A stretch of 64,000 nt of DNA, taken from positions 570,335-634,334 of the forward strand of contig CAJJDN010000039.1 in NCBI GenBank assembly GCA_905182985.1, read 5' to 3'. The notes under the pieces were generated by a model that was not told the DNA's origin, ran no database searches, and saw only the letters and a list, made by a program, of their open reading frames with translations. Both the position numbers and the translations under genes were made by a program. Positions 11,637 through 24,933 of this stretch are shown in pieces. This DNA is from Paramecium sonneborni. Lineage: Eukaryota > Ciliophora > Oligohymenophorea > Peniculida > Parameciidae. How positions within the stretch are numbered: the first letter of the stretch is position 1; each line of letters begins with the position of its first letter.

Positions 11637-13751
11637 TCAATCTAGATAAAACATTTTATCATTAAGTTCTCTTCTTTTATCCTAATAGTTATTTGTTTCA
11701 ACCTAATTAATCATCGGATTGTTTGTATGAATGAATGGATTTTTTTCGTTTTTACTTTCTCCTTTTCTATTGTTAGCATTGTCTTAATTTTTTTTTTTTT
11801 TTTCTTATTTTTCCCAATTATCTCTATTATCTCTATAATCTCTATTATCTCTATTATCCCTATTATCCCTATTATCCCTGTTATCCCTATTATCCCTGTT
11901 ATCTCTAATATCTCTATTTATCCTATTATCTTTGTTATTTTTATTATCTCTATTATCTCTATTATCTCTATTGTCTCTATTATCTCTATTATCTCTATTG
12001 TCTCTATTATCTCTATTATCTCTATTGTCTCTATTATCTCTATTATCTCTATTATCTTTATTATCTCTTTTATCTCTATTATCTTTATTATCTCTTTTAT
12101 CTCTATTATCTTTATTATCTCTTTTATCTCTTTTATCTTTATTATCTCTAGTATTCCTATTATCTTTGTTATTTCTATTATCTCTGTTATCCCTATTATC
12201 ATTATTATTTCTATTATCTCTATTATCCCTATTATCTCTGTCCCTATTATCTCTATTATCCCTATTATCTCTATTGTCTCTATTGTCTCTGTTATCCCTA
12301 TTATCCTAATTTTTTCTATTATCTCTATAATCTCTATCATCTCTATTATCCCTATTATCCCTATTATCTCTATTTTCATCTCTATTAACCCTAATTTCTC
12401 TATTATCTCTATTATTTCTTTCATCCCTTATATCTCTTTGGTTATATTTTTAAGTATTCATCTTATTTCTTTCATTATTTTCAAAATTATTATCAAAATT
12501 TTGTTAACTAAATTAAAAGATCTCACTTTATTATTAAGAATCTCTTTAAGTGGCATTTTATCTCGTTTATTAAAAATGAGATTAATTGAATTACGATTAT
12601 CCGTCAATATTTTATTTATTTCTTCGATTATTTCTGAAATCAGTGTTTCTAAATTATTTTAAATCATTTTCTTATTTAAACATCTAATTATGTGCATATG
12701 ATGTATTAAAATTATTATTTAAACTATTTTGATTTTGCTACTATTATTAATATTGCATCTACTATTGATATGGTTTTTGTTATTAAAATTGTTATTGTTA
12801 TTATTATTGCTATTTTTATTGTATTTGTTGGTATTAATTCTATTAATGAAAATTAAATGCTTATTAATTTTATTTAGGAATAGGTATTTCTTGAAAACCA
12901 TCATCATCAATATGAAAACGGTTGAAATTGTGTGAATAATCCTAATATTCTTATTACGGTTAATATCTTCTTTCATTTTTCTAAAAATTATTATACTGTT
13001 TTTCATTTTATTATTCTAATTAGCTCTAATCAAATTAAAACATCTAACTTTCTTAATCTAAAGTATAGATATCCCTATGTTATATCATAGATTCCTTTAT
13101 AGATGTTCTAAAATCTACATCACTCCTATATTATCTCTCCTATTCTCTATCATAAACTTAATCTTCTTCTACTTATTCATGTTCTTCATCTCCTTAACTT
13201 TCTTCTTGATTTGTATCATTAACTGTTGAAATATCATAAATTTCTCTTATTAAAGGATCATGATTTTTAAGTTGTAATGTAAATTTTTCATCAAATATAG
13301 ATCTTTGATATCCTGGTTTTAACATTTCTTCTTGAGTTGGATTAAAAGTCAGCTTTATGATAATTGCTGGTATTTTCACACTAATATTTACATCAATTAG
13401 TCCCTCTTCAAGCGGCTCATAATGGTAAAATTTTTCTATGTTAGTAATGACAATAATCTAAAATTAATTTAAAAGTTTTTTATACTGAATGAATTTTAGG
13501 AAATTTTTCTCTTAAAATATTAGCCATTGTAATTGCATTAGGTGAGGTTTTATCATAAGCTACTAGATTAATATAAGGAAACTCTAAATTCATTATGATT
13601 TTATACTCTGTTCTGTTAAAAGGTATATTGCTTGATCAACTAATTTATGAATTCCTTATTTGATGGGTATCACATTTTTGGCAAATGGTGGATGACAAGT
13701 ATATTTTTAATATTTTTCTCTTGTTCGGTAAGAATACTTATCTTTTGGCAT
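11637..13751 (-). CDS. Alba-domain protein with Q/N-rich region and (Asp-Asn-Arg)n tail
   Basis: A 687-residue product after removing introns 13458-13485 and 13584-13606. The N-terminal ~120 residues form an Alba-type fold (YINLVAYDKTSPNAITMANI and later SVKIPAIIIKLT), a nucleic-acid-binding module of the RPP20/RPP25 class. Next comes an acidic segment, then ~200 residues very rich in Gln and Asn. After that come roughly 65 tandem copies of Asp-Asn-Arg, with a few Asp-Lys-Arg-like variants, encoded by the minisatellite at 11821-12425. The tail is Lys/Asn-rich. Homologues often carry RGG repeats for RNA binding, so the alternating acid-amide-base repeat may play a comparable RNA or condensate role; this is inference. 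The repeat keeps one minus-strand frame throughout. Confidence 0.85.
11821..12425. repeat. 9-bp minisatellite encoding (DNR)n on the minus strand
   Basis: About 600 bp of imperfect 9-bp units, TCTATTATC on the plus strand (GATAATAGA on the minus). Variants are mostly third-base changes (AGA/AGG, GAT/GAC, AAT/AAC), which preserve Asp-Asn-Arg. The bias towards silent change indicates selection on the minus-strand protein. Hydrophobic Ile-Ser frames on the plus strand are by-products. Confidence 0.9.
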
Positions 13752-13982
13752 TAAATTAATATTAATAATATTGATTATTAGGAAAGGTATTAAGAATAGT
13801 ATTTATTTATTCTTTAAAATCTCTTAAATTTATATATTATTTTTTCTTAAATGTATTTTATTTCAGATTTAGTTTATTAAATGGAATAACATACTATTAA
13901 TTTTAAAATGATGAATTACACAAATATATAATTCCTTTAGAAATAGTATTATAATTTATAAATTATATTATAAATTATTTAT

Positions 13983-15294
<1,312 letters not shown>

Positions 15295-15387
15295 TTAGAT
15301 TAACATTTTTTTAAAACAAATATTTTTTGTACTTTACTAAATTAATTTAATCAAATTTTGTTATATAATTTTAATTAGAAATTCATA

Positions 15388-15807
15388 ATGATAGATTAGT
15401 AAACAATAACACTTGATTAAATATATGGGTGCAATTTCAAAAGGGTTCCATTTCTATATGCAGAGATGGAAGGAACAAATCCATTTCAAATTAATGAAGC
15501 TGATGAAGATTTAGATTCTGATAAATAATAATAAAACTAACATAAAATAATCTCACCCATATAATTAAAGACCTAATTAAAACCTTTAATTTAAACTAGA
15601 AAAAGAAGACAAACTGTTCATAAATCACCTGTAAATAAATCTCAATATGAAAACCATATTGGGTTCAGAAATTCTTTTTATAAAAGCAATAATAAAGTCA
15701 ATCTAGCATCAAGATAGCGGGTTGAAGAATTGAAGAGTTAAGAGATTTCAATGTTTACAAAATATGCCCAAAGATTCTAATTGTAAAAGTAAGGGCTTTG
15801 GAATTGA
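15388..15807 (+). CDS. Small basic Q/N-rich protein, unknown
   Basis: A single-exon 139-codon frame from ATG 15388 to TGA 15805. The first third is acidic (EADEDLDSD) and the rest is rich in Lys, Arg, Gln and Asn, with a short cluster TRKRRQ that could serve as a nuclear signal. No domain, signal peptide or membrane segment. Function unknown. Confidence 0.65.
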
Positions 15808-16024
15808 TTTGAATAGCTGATTTATAGTTTGAAAAGACATCTAATTTTTGTTATTTAATTATTAATATTAATCATATTTATATAAAGCTAACAGTTCAAA
15901 TTTATATATATCAATACCTCTATTATTCTTGTAATATTTATCTTGCATTTTATTTTGATAAATTATTAGAATTATATAATGATGAATTATTGAAGAATCT
16001 TATAAAATAATATATAAAATAATC

Positions 16025-16481
16025 ATGGATTAAGAAATATTCATCAAATAGCCTCTAGATGACGAGAAGATTGATCAATCTGAACAGTAATGAAATTTTT
16101 AAATTTTTATAGATAATCTTAATTAATGCAAAATGAAGAATCATTAGAACATTTAGTCAATTCATTAATATAATAATAATAGCCGAATGAAGATGATTAA
16201 TTTAAATAATAAATTGGAAAGCGTAGAATTAATGACTAAAGGTATTTTTTTGAACAATATAAATTAATGCTATCAGATTTACATTCCAAGAAGATAAGCG
16301 TATCTTGGAATTAGTTTAATAGGTTGGTCCAAATTTTAACAAAATAGTCAAATAGTTTCCAGGAAAAACAATGAATATGATAAAAAATAGGTATTATAAA
16401 AAGCTGCGATACATTAAAGAAGATCCTTAAAATGATTAAGAATAAGTGAAAAAGCATTCCAAATCGAAAAAAGCAAATTGA
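16025..16481 (+). CDS. Single SANT/Myb-domain protein
   Basis: A 131-residue protein after removing introns 16087-16112 and a 35-bp intron ending CAG (about 16233-16267). The second intron is required to join the domain. The C-terminal half is one SANT/Myb repeat: FTFQEDKRILELVQQVG, then NFNKIVKQFPGKT and MIKNRYYKKLR. The first spaced tryptophan of Myb is replaced by Phe. A basic tail follows. Single-repeat SANT proteins act in chromatin or transcription complexes; which one is unknown. Confidence 0.75.
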
Positions 16482-16620
16482 TTTTTTGATTTATTTATAG
16501 ACTAACTATGCCACTTTTGTTTTGTCTTGTAAAGGCCATGCTTTTAATAATATTTTATTCATATACAATATTTTATTATTTTTATTAATTAAAATATTTA
16601 TATTAAGCAAATTTACTTCT

Positions 16621-16963
16621 ATGCAATCATAAAAGAGAGGATAACAACATAAACAAGGATATCAAGCAGATTTAAATAAATATTTTGGAAAGAGACTAAA
16701 AATTAAGTTGAATGCAAAACGAACTATTATAGGGACAGTAATTGGGTAAATATTGAATTTATATTAATATTAGATTTGATATTTTTATGAATCTTGTCCT
16801 TGATCATTGTAAAGAATTGATTCCAGGATAAGGTGCAGAGAATAAAGATAATCTTTATCCAGGCTTTTCAAATGTCACTGATCAATTAGTTGATATTGGA
16901 TAAGCAATTGTGAGAGGAAATTCAATAATTATGTGGGAATGTTTGGATAAAGTTAAAGACTGA
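16621..16963 (+). CDS. SNRPG: Small nuclear ribonucleoprotein G (SmG)
   Basis: A 104-residue Sm-fold protein after removing intron 16746-16773. Sm1 reads KLNAKRTIIGTVIGFD followed by FMNLVLD, and Sm2 contains VRGNSIIMWE; both match SmG closely. It has about 20 extra N-terminal residues and a slightly longer loop than the ~76-residue animal protein. SmG is one of seven proteins forming the ring on spliceosomal U1, U2, U4 and U5 snRNAs. LSm7 is the nearest alternative. Confidence 0.88.
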
Positions 16964-17318
16964 CTGAATATATTAACAATACAATAATAAACAATTAATT
17001 TATTGATTTATTTATTAATATTACTTCTTAACCTATAATTGTGGTTAAAGGGTTTATGAAAAATTAAAAACATTTTTAATACTTTTTTTCAAAAAAATTA
17101 TCATCATTTCTGTTCGATCATAAAGCTTAAATTAAATTTAATAGATTATGTAAATGAATTTTAGGGGTGAATTATAAAGGGTCTGTTTTATAAATGATCT
17201 ATTTAATTATCAATGATTCTAATTATTAAATATAAATTAATGATTTATGGTAATAGTATAATATATGATGATTTATTCATGCTCCTAATCAAATAATTCA
17301 ATAAAAAATTAATTAACA
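16964..17318. other. AT-rich intergenic region
   Basis: About 355 bp of AT-rich DNA between two genes on the same strand. No coding frame or repeat was seen. It should contain the 3' end of the SmG transcript and the promoter of the next gene. Confidence 0.6.
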
Positions 17319-17896
17319 ATGTTTTTTGTAATAATTAAGAATACCTTTTATTTCTATATTTTGATACACTCTATATTTTCTTTACTGAGTTTATTGATAT
17401 GTTTAGACAATGATATAGATCATTTTGAAATTTAATGTCCAAGAGTAATTATTTATATTATATTAGTTGAGTAATGAAATAAAAGAATTAGTTTCAGGGA
17501 TGTTTAAACCATTTTTGCCAGAAGTTATAGAATTCTTAGTTGGAAAAATATTAATGTAAGATTTAAGAATTGTGAATGCCTTGATTTTTTCAGGCATATT
17601 GGAAGTATTATTGGTGATATTAGGAGCATTGTAAGACTGCATTTAATTTTAGTTATTATATAATGGTTGAAACTCCTAAGCCAATATAAAAGAGCTTGAG
17701 ATTAATTGCTAAATTGACATTCTTTTTAGGTTTAGTATTTTGGATAACAATTTATTGTAGCGGAATAGGTTTAAAAAAATTACTTGAGATAGTACATATA
17801 GTTTATTAAAATCCATAAAATGTTGAAAATTATTCAAATGATTTATAAGAATTTATTTTAAAGAGGCAAGAAGAGATTTTAGAGTATTATTTCTGA
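17319..17896 (+). CDS. Small multi-pass membrane protein, unknown
   Basis: A 177-residue product after removing introns 17445-17466 and 17631-17652. It begins with a hydrophobic helix that could be a signal anchor (FVIIKNTFYFYILIHSIF). Two further strongly hydrophobic segments follow, around NALIFSGILEVLLVILG and FLGLVFWITIYCSG, then a polar C-terminus. The two introns restore one frame and give a whole number of codons. I do not recognise the family. Confidence 0.7.
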
Positions 17897-18048
17897 TTGC
17901 AAAATAATATTCTAAATTATTATTAAAAACAATGCTTAATTAATAATATAAAATTCCTATACTTTCTTGATTATATTATAAAGTCCTATTAAATGATTTT
18001 TGAAAACCAAAAAGAAATAAATTGAAATATATATAATTTTAATAACAA

Positions 18049-18350
18049 ATGATTAAAATCAAAAAGCAAGAATAATTTTTAACCTTATTAATCGATTTTA
18101 AATGGAATAATGAAATTCTCTAGGCTAAACGATTTAAAATTAAAACAGTTTATTTAAAGAGTGATATATATTTTAGTTGAAACCTTAAGAATCATTTAAT
18201 TTCTCAATATTTTGTTATGATTCTTAAAAGTTTTTGGTATTGGCTAAATTTGGATTGTAATTATTTTATTTAGATCCTTTCTATTAGCCAAATATTATGT
18301 AATATAAATTCAGATTACGTCAGCTTTATTTATAAGGACTTTTAATTTGA
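18049..18350 (+). CDS. Small hypothetical protein
   Basis: A 90-residue model from ATG 18049 to TGA 18348, using a 29-bp intron (18148-18176) that starts GTT instead of GTA. Without that intron a TGA closes the frame at once. Composition is mixed hydrophobic and aromatic with no motif. The stop lies only 29 bp before the ABC transporter start. It could be a gene remnant. Confidence 0.4.
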
Positions 18351-18379
18351 GAAAAAAATAATAATTCTAATTTCTTCTA

Positions 18380-21300
18380 ATGACTTCTCCGTTTAAATAG
18401 ATACTTGTAGTTTTGTAAAAGAATTACATAGTATATTTCTAAGAGAGACAATTTGTAGGTGAATTACTTGTACCTTTAATAGTGTTTGTTATGCTTTTGA
18501 TAGCTTGTAAAAATTTAAGAATATTCTTAAAATGTAGAAAAAGAAAATAATCTTGTATTCCTTGAAGTGATGGCTGAATTTTTACCAATGACCCTAATAG
18601 TGACATCTAGATATATTGTGATATAGATGATAGCTGAAAAGAGTGAAAGATAAAAGGAGATATAAAAGGTAAAAGAAAATAAATAAAATTGTAGATTATG
18701 GGATTACAAGGATCAGCTTATCAATTAGGATGGTTATTGTTTAATCTCACAAGATTATTATTAGTGTGTTTAATATTTTTAGTTTTGGCTGTACCAACTG
18801 GATGTTTTGATCCTCCAAAGATGGGTCATGAATTTTTGAATAAAGGTTAAATAGTAGGAAGTTTTATTTTGTTTGGATTAAGTTAATGTGCATAATCATA
18901 TTTCATATCTGCTTTATTTGATTAACCAAGAAGTGGAGCAGATATGTCTATAATAATAATAATAATTGGTTCATTATGTGCATAACTCTTAAATGTTGAT
19001 AAAGTTAATAGGTATAAATAAAAATAAGTATTTTTAGTAATGCAGGAATTTTAACTATTCTTGGTTTTGTTTTTCCTACATTTGGTTTTGATATATATGT
19101 TTTTCCTTAATTAGGAGGAATGAGTGGAGACACAGTTTTAGGTATAACTGAAGAAGGTTATTTTATATTGTAAGCATCAACAACATTAATATATGCATTC
19201 TTGTATTATTATTTTGAACAAGTATTACCGAATGAATATGGAACAAATAAACATCCTTTGTTTTGTATTGGTTGCTAATATCAAACAGATACAGATGTTT
19301 TATCTTCATCCTATGAATTGGGAGGAATGGGAAAACCATTTCTTAGTAATAGGTAATCAGAATTTTAAGAGGATGCAAGTTCTGCAATTTATCATGAAGT
19401 CTTTGAAAACATTAAACAAGTTAAAGTAATATTCAACCTTTATTTATTTAGAAAGCTATTTAAATAAAAAATGTAAGAAAAAGTTATGGAGAACTTAAGG
19501 CTGTAGATGGAGTTACATTATAAATTTATGAATCTTAAATTCTTTGTTTGTTAGGTCATAATGGAGCAGGTAAAACAACATTGATTTCTTTATTGACTGG
19601 ATTAATAAAAAAGGATAGTGGATTAATATCATATTATAATACAGATACTAATTTTGATGATATTAGATCATATTTAGGAATATGTCCTTAGAGAGATGTT
19701 CTGTATGATTCAATGACATGTGATTAACATTTATGGTATTATGGAAAGATTAAAGGAATAGATGAAAAATAATTATTTTTAGATATAGACACAATTATTA
19801 ATAAATGTGATCTTTTGAATGATCGATCTAAATTTGCTAAGAATTTATCAGGAGGAACTCGAAGAAAATTAAGTTTGGCTATATCACTAATAGGTTAATC
19901 TAAAGTAATATTTTTGGATGAACCAACATCAGGAATGGATCCAATTTCAAGAAAGAAAATTTGGGATATTTTATTATAAGTAAAGAGTGAAGGAAGATGT
20001 TTGGTATTGACTACTCATCATTTAGATGAAGCTGAAGTACTTTCAGAAAGAATTGCTATTATGGCAAAAGGAAGACTCTTAACTGTAGGTTCAGTTGATT
20101 TTGTTAAAGTCAATTTTGGAATTGGATATCATCTAAATATTTATAACAAAGGAAGTTCTGATTGGAATTTAAAATCTAAGAATTTATTAGCTTTAACTAA
20201 ACAATGTGTTCCATCATCTAGAGAAAATCCTCAAACTCCATAAGAATGTGTTAGTATTTCAATTAATTTTGACAAAAAAGAAGAATTGTTACCTTTATTC
20301 TAATAATTAGAAAAGGATCCTTAAATAGAATTGAATTTAGTTATGAATACTTTAGAAGAAGCATTCATAAATATTGGTATGGATGAAGAATCATTTTTAA
20401 AAAAGAAAGTTTAAGGTCAATAAATAACTTAAGATACTACTTAAGTAAATTTAAATGAAGAACTAAATAAAATAGTACCACCTACTTGTTTGAGTAGACC
20501 TCCTGTTTTTAATTTTGGTTTACAATTATGGTCTTGCATTCTAAAAAAACATTATAATGTAACTACTAAGAGACTCATCGTTGGAATAATTATACCAGCA
20601 ATATTGATAATTTTAGGACCAATATTAACTTAAGTGTATTATAAATCATTTGTCGAGAAAAATGCTCGTGAATATGAAAATGAATTTTATGAGAATGCAT
20701 TAGCTATTTTTGATTCTTATGGTTATATTATTTTTGGAATAGCTATTGCTAGTTCATAAGTAGGTAGTTAACCTGTAGAAGAAAGAGAAAAAAAATAGAA
20801 ATATGCACTTAATGTGATGGGTTGTAGAATATTACCATTTTGGTTAGGCTATTACCTTTACGATTTAATCATATGTATAATTTTGTTGATTATTTTTATA
20901 ATCGCAATTGTAGCATGTGGTTACACTTATTTAAACGATGGAGTATTTTATACTTTAGTATTTTTTAATTTCTTTGCTTATTTACCATTTTCATATATGT
21001 TTTCTTGGATGTTTAATTCATTTAATTCAGCTGTTAAATCTTTACTCATAATTTAAATAATAGGTTTTTATTTAATGGCAGTAATCTTCTATCTACTTAC
21101 ATTTTAACATATAGCAGGACTATGGATTCTTACATTTTTATGTCCTTCTTTATCTTTTCTTTCAGGGTGTGTGACCTTTTTAAATAGTTTACATCTTGAA
21201 GGGAAAAATAAAAGACATAAACCTCATTTAAGTGCTTTTGGAGAAGATGTTGATCCATTTATTTTTATAATAATTTTATTTTTATAAGGTATTGCTTATT

Positions 21301-22480
21301 TTGCAATAACTCTATTACTTGATAACAGATAATTATTAGCTGCAAATAATAGTGGATCAGAAAATTAAATTTCTGATAAGGATGTATTAGCTGAAGAATC
21401 AAGAGTTTTAGATTTAAGATGCTAAGATAGAATTATTGCTAGAAAGATTTCAAAAATATATTCAAATGGATTTTCAGCTGTAAAAGGAACTTCTTTTGGT
21501 GTAGAACCAGGATAAATTTTTGGATTATTAGGACCTAATGGAGCTGGAAAATCAACTACATTTAATATGATAACATCAAGATTAAAACCATCTTCTGGAA
21601 ATATTTATTTAGAATAAGTAGAAATAAAAAAAGGAATGGGAGATATTTATTAGAATGTTGGAATTTGTCCATAATTTGATAGTCTTTATGACATAGTATC
21701 AGTTAGAAAACATTTACAATTATGGGGATATTTAAAAGGATTGAAAGGAATAGAATTAGAAGAATCTATTTTATATTTTTTAAAGGTTATGTAATTAGAA
21801 AATTATGAAAATTCATTAGCTGGATAATTAAGTGGAGGAAATAAACGAAAATTATGTGTTGCTTTAGCACTTATGGGTGGAACAAATATGTAATTCTTTG
21901 ATGAACCATCTTCTGGTGTTGATCCTATTGCTCGTAGATTTTTATGGAATGCTATTCAATAAGGTGTTAAATTAAGATAGAGTTCTGTTATTTTAACTAC
22001 ACATACTATGGATGAAGCTGAAAGTCTTTGTAATAAAATTGCAATTCAAGTTAATGGATCTTTTGCCTGTATTGGATCTGTCTAACATCTTAAATAAAAA
22101 TATGGGGAAGGTTATAGAATTGTAATTGATCCCATTAATCAAGTATTTATTTATTCTATTTAAAGGAAAGTATTAAATTAATTTAAGATTAATTAAATCA
22201 AAAATTCTAAAATTTCGATTTTAGTGTTGATGAACATACTGGAAAAATCGTTTGTAAATTTCCTATCTAAGGATTCTAGTTTTATTAAACCTTCTATATT
22301 TTCTAATAAGTCTTATAAAATGAATTAAAATTAATCAAAGATTTTTAGATAAGTTAACCAAATCTAGAATAAATATTTGTTTAATTTGCAGCCTCACAAG
22401 TTACTGAATAAGAAAAAGTACAAATTTAAAAAAGAAGTTGCTAAATTGCAATTCTTTGCGGAAATGATGAGGATAATTGA
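18380..22480 (+). CDS. ABCA-type full ABC transporter
   Basis: A full-length transporter of two membrane and two nucleotide-binding halves. Introns include 18534-18567 (ending AAG), 18669-18694, 19012-19037 and 19426-19451. NBD1 (about 19490-20140) has Walker [10 protein letters not shown], signature LSGGTRRK and Walker [13 protein letters not shown], with the H-loop in [12 protein letters not shown]2 (about 21420-22110) has Walker [10 protein letters not shown], signature LSGGNKRK and [10 protein letters not shown]. The first membrane half has a helix near the N-terminus and a cluster before NBD1; the second cluster lies at 20520-21320. The C-terminus NLEQIFVQFA is typical of ABCA. Such proteins move lipids or steroids across membranes. 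Both sites look intact. Confidence 0.92.
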
Positions 22481-22560
22481 TATTGAAATTCTTTATATGT
22501 ATTTGTAAATTTATTTTTTCACATAAATATTTATATATAAATTACATATATAGAATTAAT

Positions 22561-22962
22561 TCAATTTTGCCTAATCTATTCATACTTGTTGCTTTTATAC
22601 TATTTACCTTCACCTTCCAAATTAAATACATTGCTTAAATTGATACTTTCATTAATCTCACCAGGATTATAATTTTCATTATTATCATTTTTTTTTTCAG
22701 GCTCTTCCTCAATTACAAAAAAGTCCTTTTTTGTCATCGATGTATCCATTCTATTTTACAATTTTTCATCATCTTGAATTTATTCTTGCTTAGAAATATC
22801 TTTGAAATTTTTCGAATTATTTTAGTATTTAGGTTAAGATTTTTATTTTCTTCTACATAATCTATATATAATTAATCCAACTATTAAAATTCCAAAGAAT
22901 ACTCCTAAAATTATAATCCAGTCATTTGCAGAATCAAATTGAACAAGTAATCTTGAAACCAT
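22561..22962 (-). CDS. Single-pass membrane protein, unknown
   Basis: An uninterrupted 133-codon frame. One membrane helix lies at about residues 14-33 (WIIILGVFFGILIVGLIIY), followed by a basic stop-transfer cluster and an acidic, Asn-rich tail. This predicts a short outside N-terminus and a cytosolic tail. No family recognised. It is convergent with the ABC transporter, 80 bp away. Confidence 0.7.
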
Positions 22963-23077
22963 TTACTATGAGTTTAATTTAAATAAACAATAAATATATA
23001 TCTATAATGATGAACAATGTCACAATTTCTATAATTATCTCCATTTGATTGTTATTCTATCCAAAATCTTTTTCCAA

Positions 23078-24653
23078 TCATCCTTTTGTTATTTTTCTGC
23101 CAAAGTTTACTAAAATTCGATTTCTGTAATTTTAACAATATTTTTATGAATAATTTATTAATCTAATAACAATTCTATTGCAATAAGCGAATTTAACCTA
23201 TTACTTTTATAAAATATAATACTAATTTTCTTCAACAGCCTTTCTTTTTAATTCGTCAAAGTTATCTCCAATAATTTTAATAATTTTATTAGTTAAATTA
23301 TCTTCTAATTTATTTCTTTCATTATCAGTCAATTCAGCATCATATTAAGTAGAATCTTTAAAAAATGCATCTTTGCAATTTGCAAAAAATATCTTATAAT
23401 ATTCTAATTCATTTTTAATATAATTTAATATATTCCATTTAGTTCCTTTAATCAATAAATCTTCTCCAGAATCACATGTTTCTTCAATTAATTAAACCAA
23501 AAGATTGCTATAAGCCAATACAAGTCTTGATAATTGGAGAATACATTCTTCAATAGATTAATCTGCTCTAAAGATTCTTTTTAATTGATCTAATTTTTGA
23601 TATAATTCTAAATTGACAAAATGACGAAAAGCAATATCTTATTTCATTTATTATAAAAAGACTAATTATTTACATAATTAATCTCCAGTCATTTTTTATG
23701 ATTATTTTTGCATCCAACTTATATTTTAATCATTATATAGTTTTTATAAGGTTGGATTATTAGATACTAATCCTTTTTCCATACTTTCAAACATCTGAAA
23801 GACTTGATCCCATTAAATTCTTTCAGTTTCTTCTACAATTAAGGCTTTTGTTAGAAATTCTCTCGTAAAATCAGTAATACCATTATGTTTAAAGACTAAA
23901 GGTTTCATTAAAATGTTTTTTAATAAATCTTATTCATCTCTACCTTTCCAAGGAACATCATGGAATACCATCTCATAAAAGATGACCCCTATAGACCAGA
24001 TATCACATTTTGTAGAGTAGGTTTTCCTCTATAAAATTTAAGGAGCCATATATAAAGGTGATCCAACACAAGATCTAAGTAATTAAGATGTATAATTATC
24101 AACATATTTAGCAAACCCAAAATCTAAAGAATATATTAAAATCAATAGAATACCTGCTATTTTAACAATTCCTTCGTGATTGAGTATGTTGGCAGGCTTT
24201 AAGTCCCTGTGAATTACTCCTTATTTAACTAATTCTTTGAAACCATTGACAATTTATAACATAATTCCTTGAGTCTATTGAAATAATATAGGATAAAAAT
24301 TGAGATACTTCTTATTCTGATATTCTTTTCTTTTAAATAAACTCTTTTAAATCACCATCTTTACAAAGTTCTGTAATGATGTACAAAGACCTTTGAGTTG
24401 TTATAATATCAATGAATTTCACAATATTAGGATGATTAAATTTCTTAAGTATTTCAATTTCACTAACTATTTAATTCCTTAAATAAGTATCTCTTTCAAA
24501 TAATGCCAAATCCATTTTCTTAATAGCAACAACTTCATTAGTCTTAATATCCATTCCTTAATACACTTTTCCATAGGCTCCTTCTCCAAGACAATGCCTT
24601 TCATTATACTAATATTAGCCAATCTATTTGACTGTTCTATTTAATTAACTCAT
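23078..24653 (-). CDS. ULK/Atg1-like serine/threonine kinase
   Basis: A 503-residue kinase after removing introns 24124-24153 and 24275-24308. The kinase domain is N-terminal: glycine loop LGEGAYGKVYQG, Lys in VAIKKMD, catalytic loop HRDLKPAN, DFGFAKY, and an activation segment with VGSPLYMAPQIL followed by CDIWSIGVIFYEM. All catalytic residues are present. The GSPLYMAP segment is characteristic of ULK and Fused kinases. About 220 C-terminal residues are helical and Lys/Glu-rich, with no recognised EAT domain. ULK-type kinases act in autophagy or ciliary signalling; which applies cannot be told from sequence. Confidence 0.85.
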
Positions 24654-24933
24654 AGATGGATATATTAAAGGATATTATATTATATATTAAAATTAATTAC
24701 ATATATAAAATAATAGATGTATAATGATTATTGATATTATATAATATTAGAAGAGGGAATAATCATTATATTAAACTTTTCATAAATTTAACACTATCTA
24801 TATTAGATTTATTAAATATAATATAATTAATTAGATCATATTATGATATTTATTGTTTATTTTTGACGGATTACTATTAAATTTAAATTGATAATTGCTA
24901 ACTAAGATAAGCATAAATATTTTTAATAATATT

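Noticed and set aside
11821..12425. CRISPR-like or centromere-like array
   Set aside because: Units are contiguous 9-bp repeats without spacers and lie in a coding frame of a eukaryotic gene.
11727..12662. Plus-strand 311-residue Ile/Ser-rich frame and other frames over the repeat
   Set aside because: By-products of the 9-bp unit. Only the minus-strand frame extends beyond the repeat into a recognisable Alba domain, and substitutions are silent in that frame.
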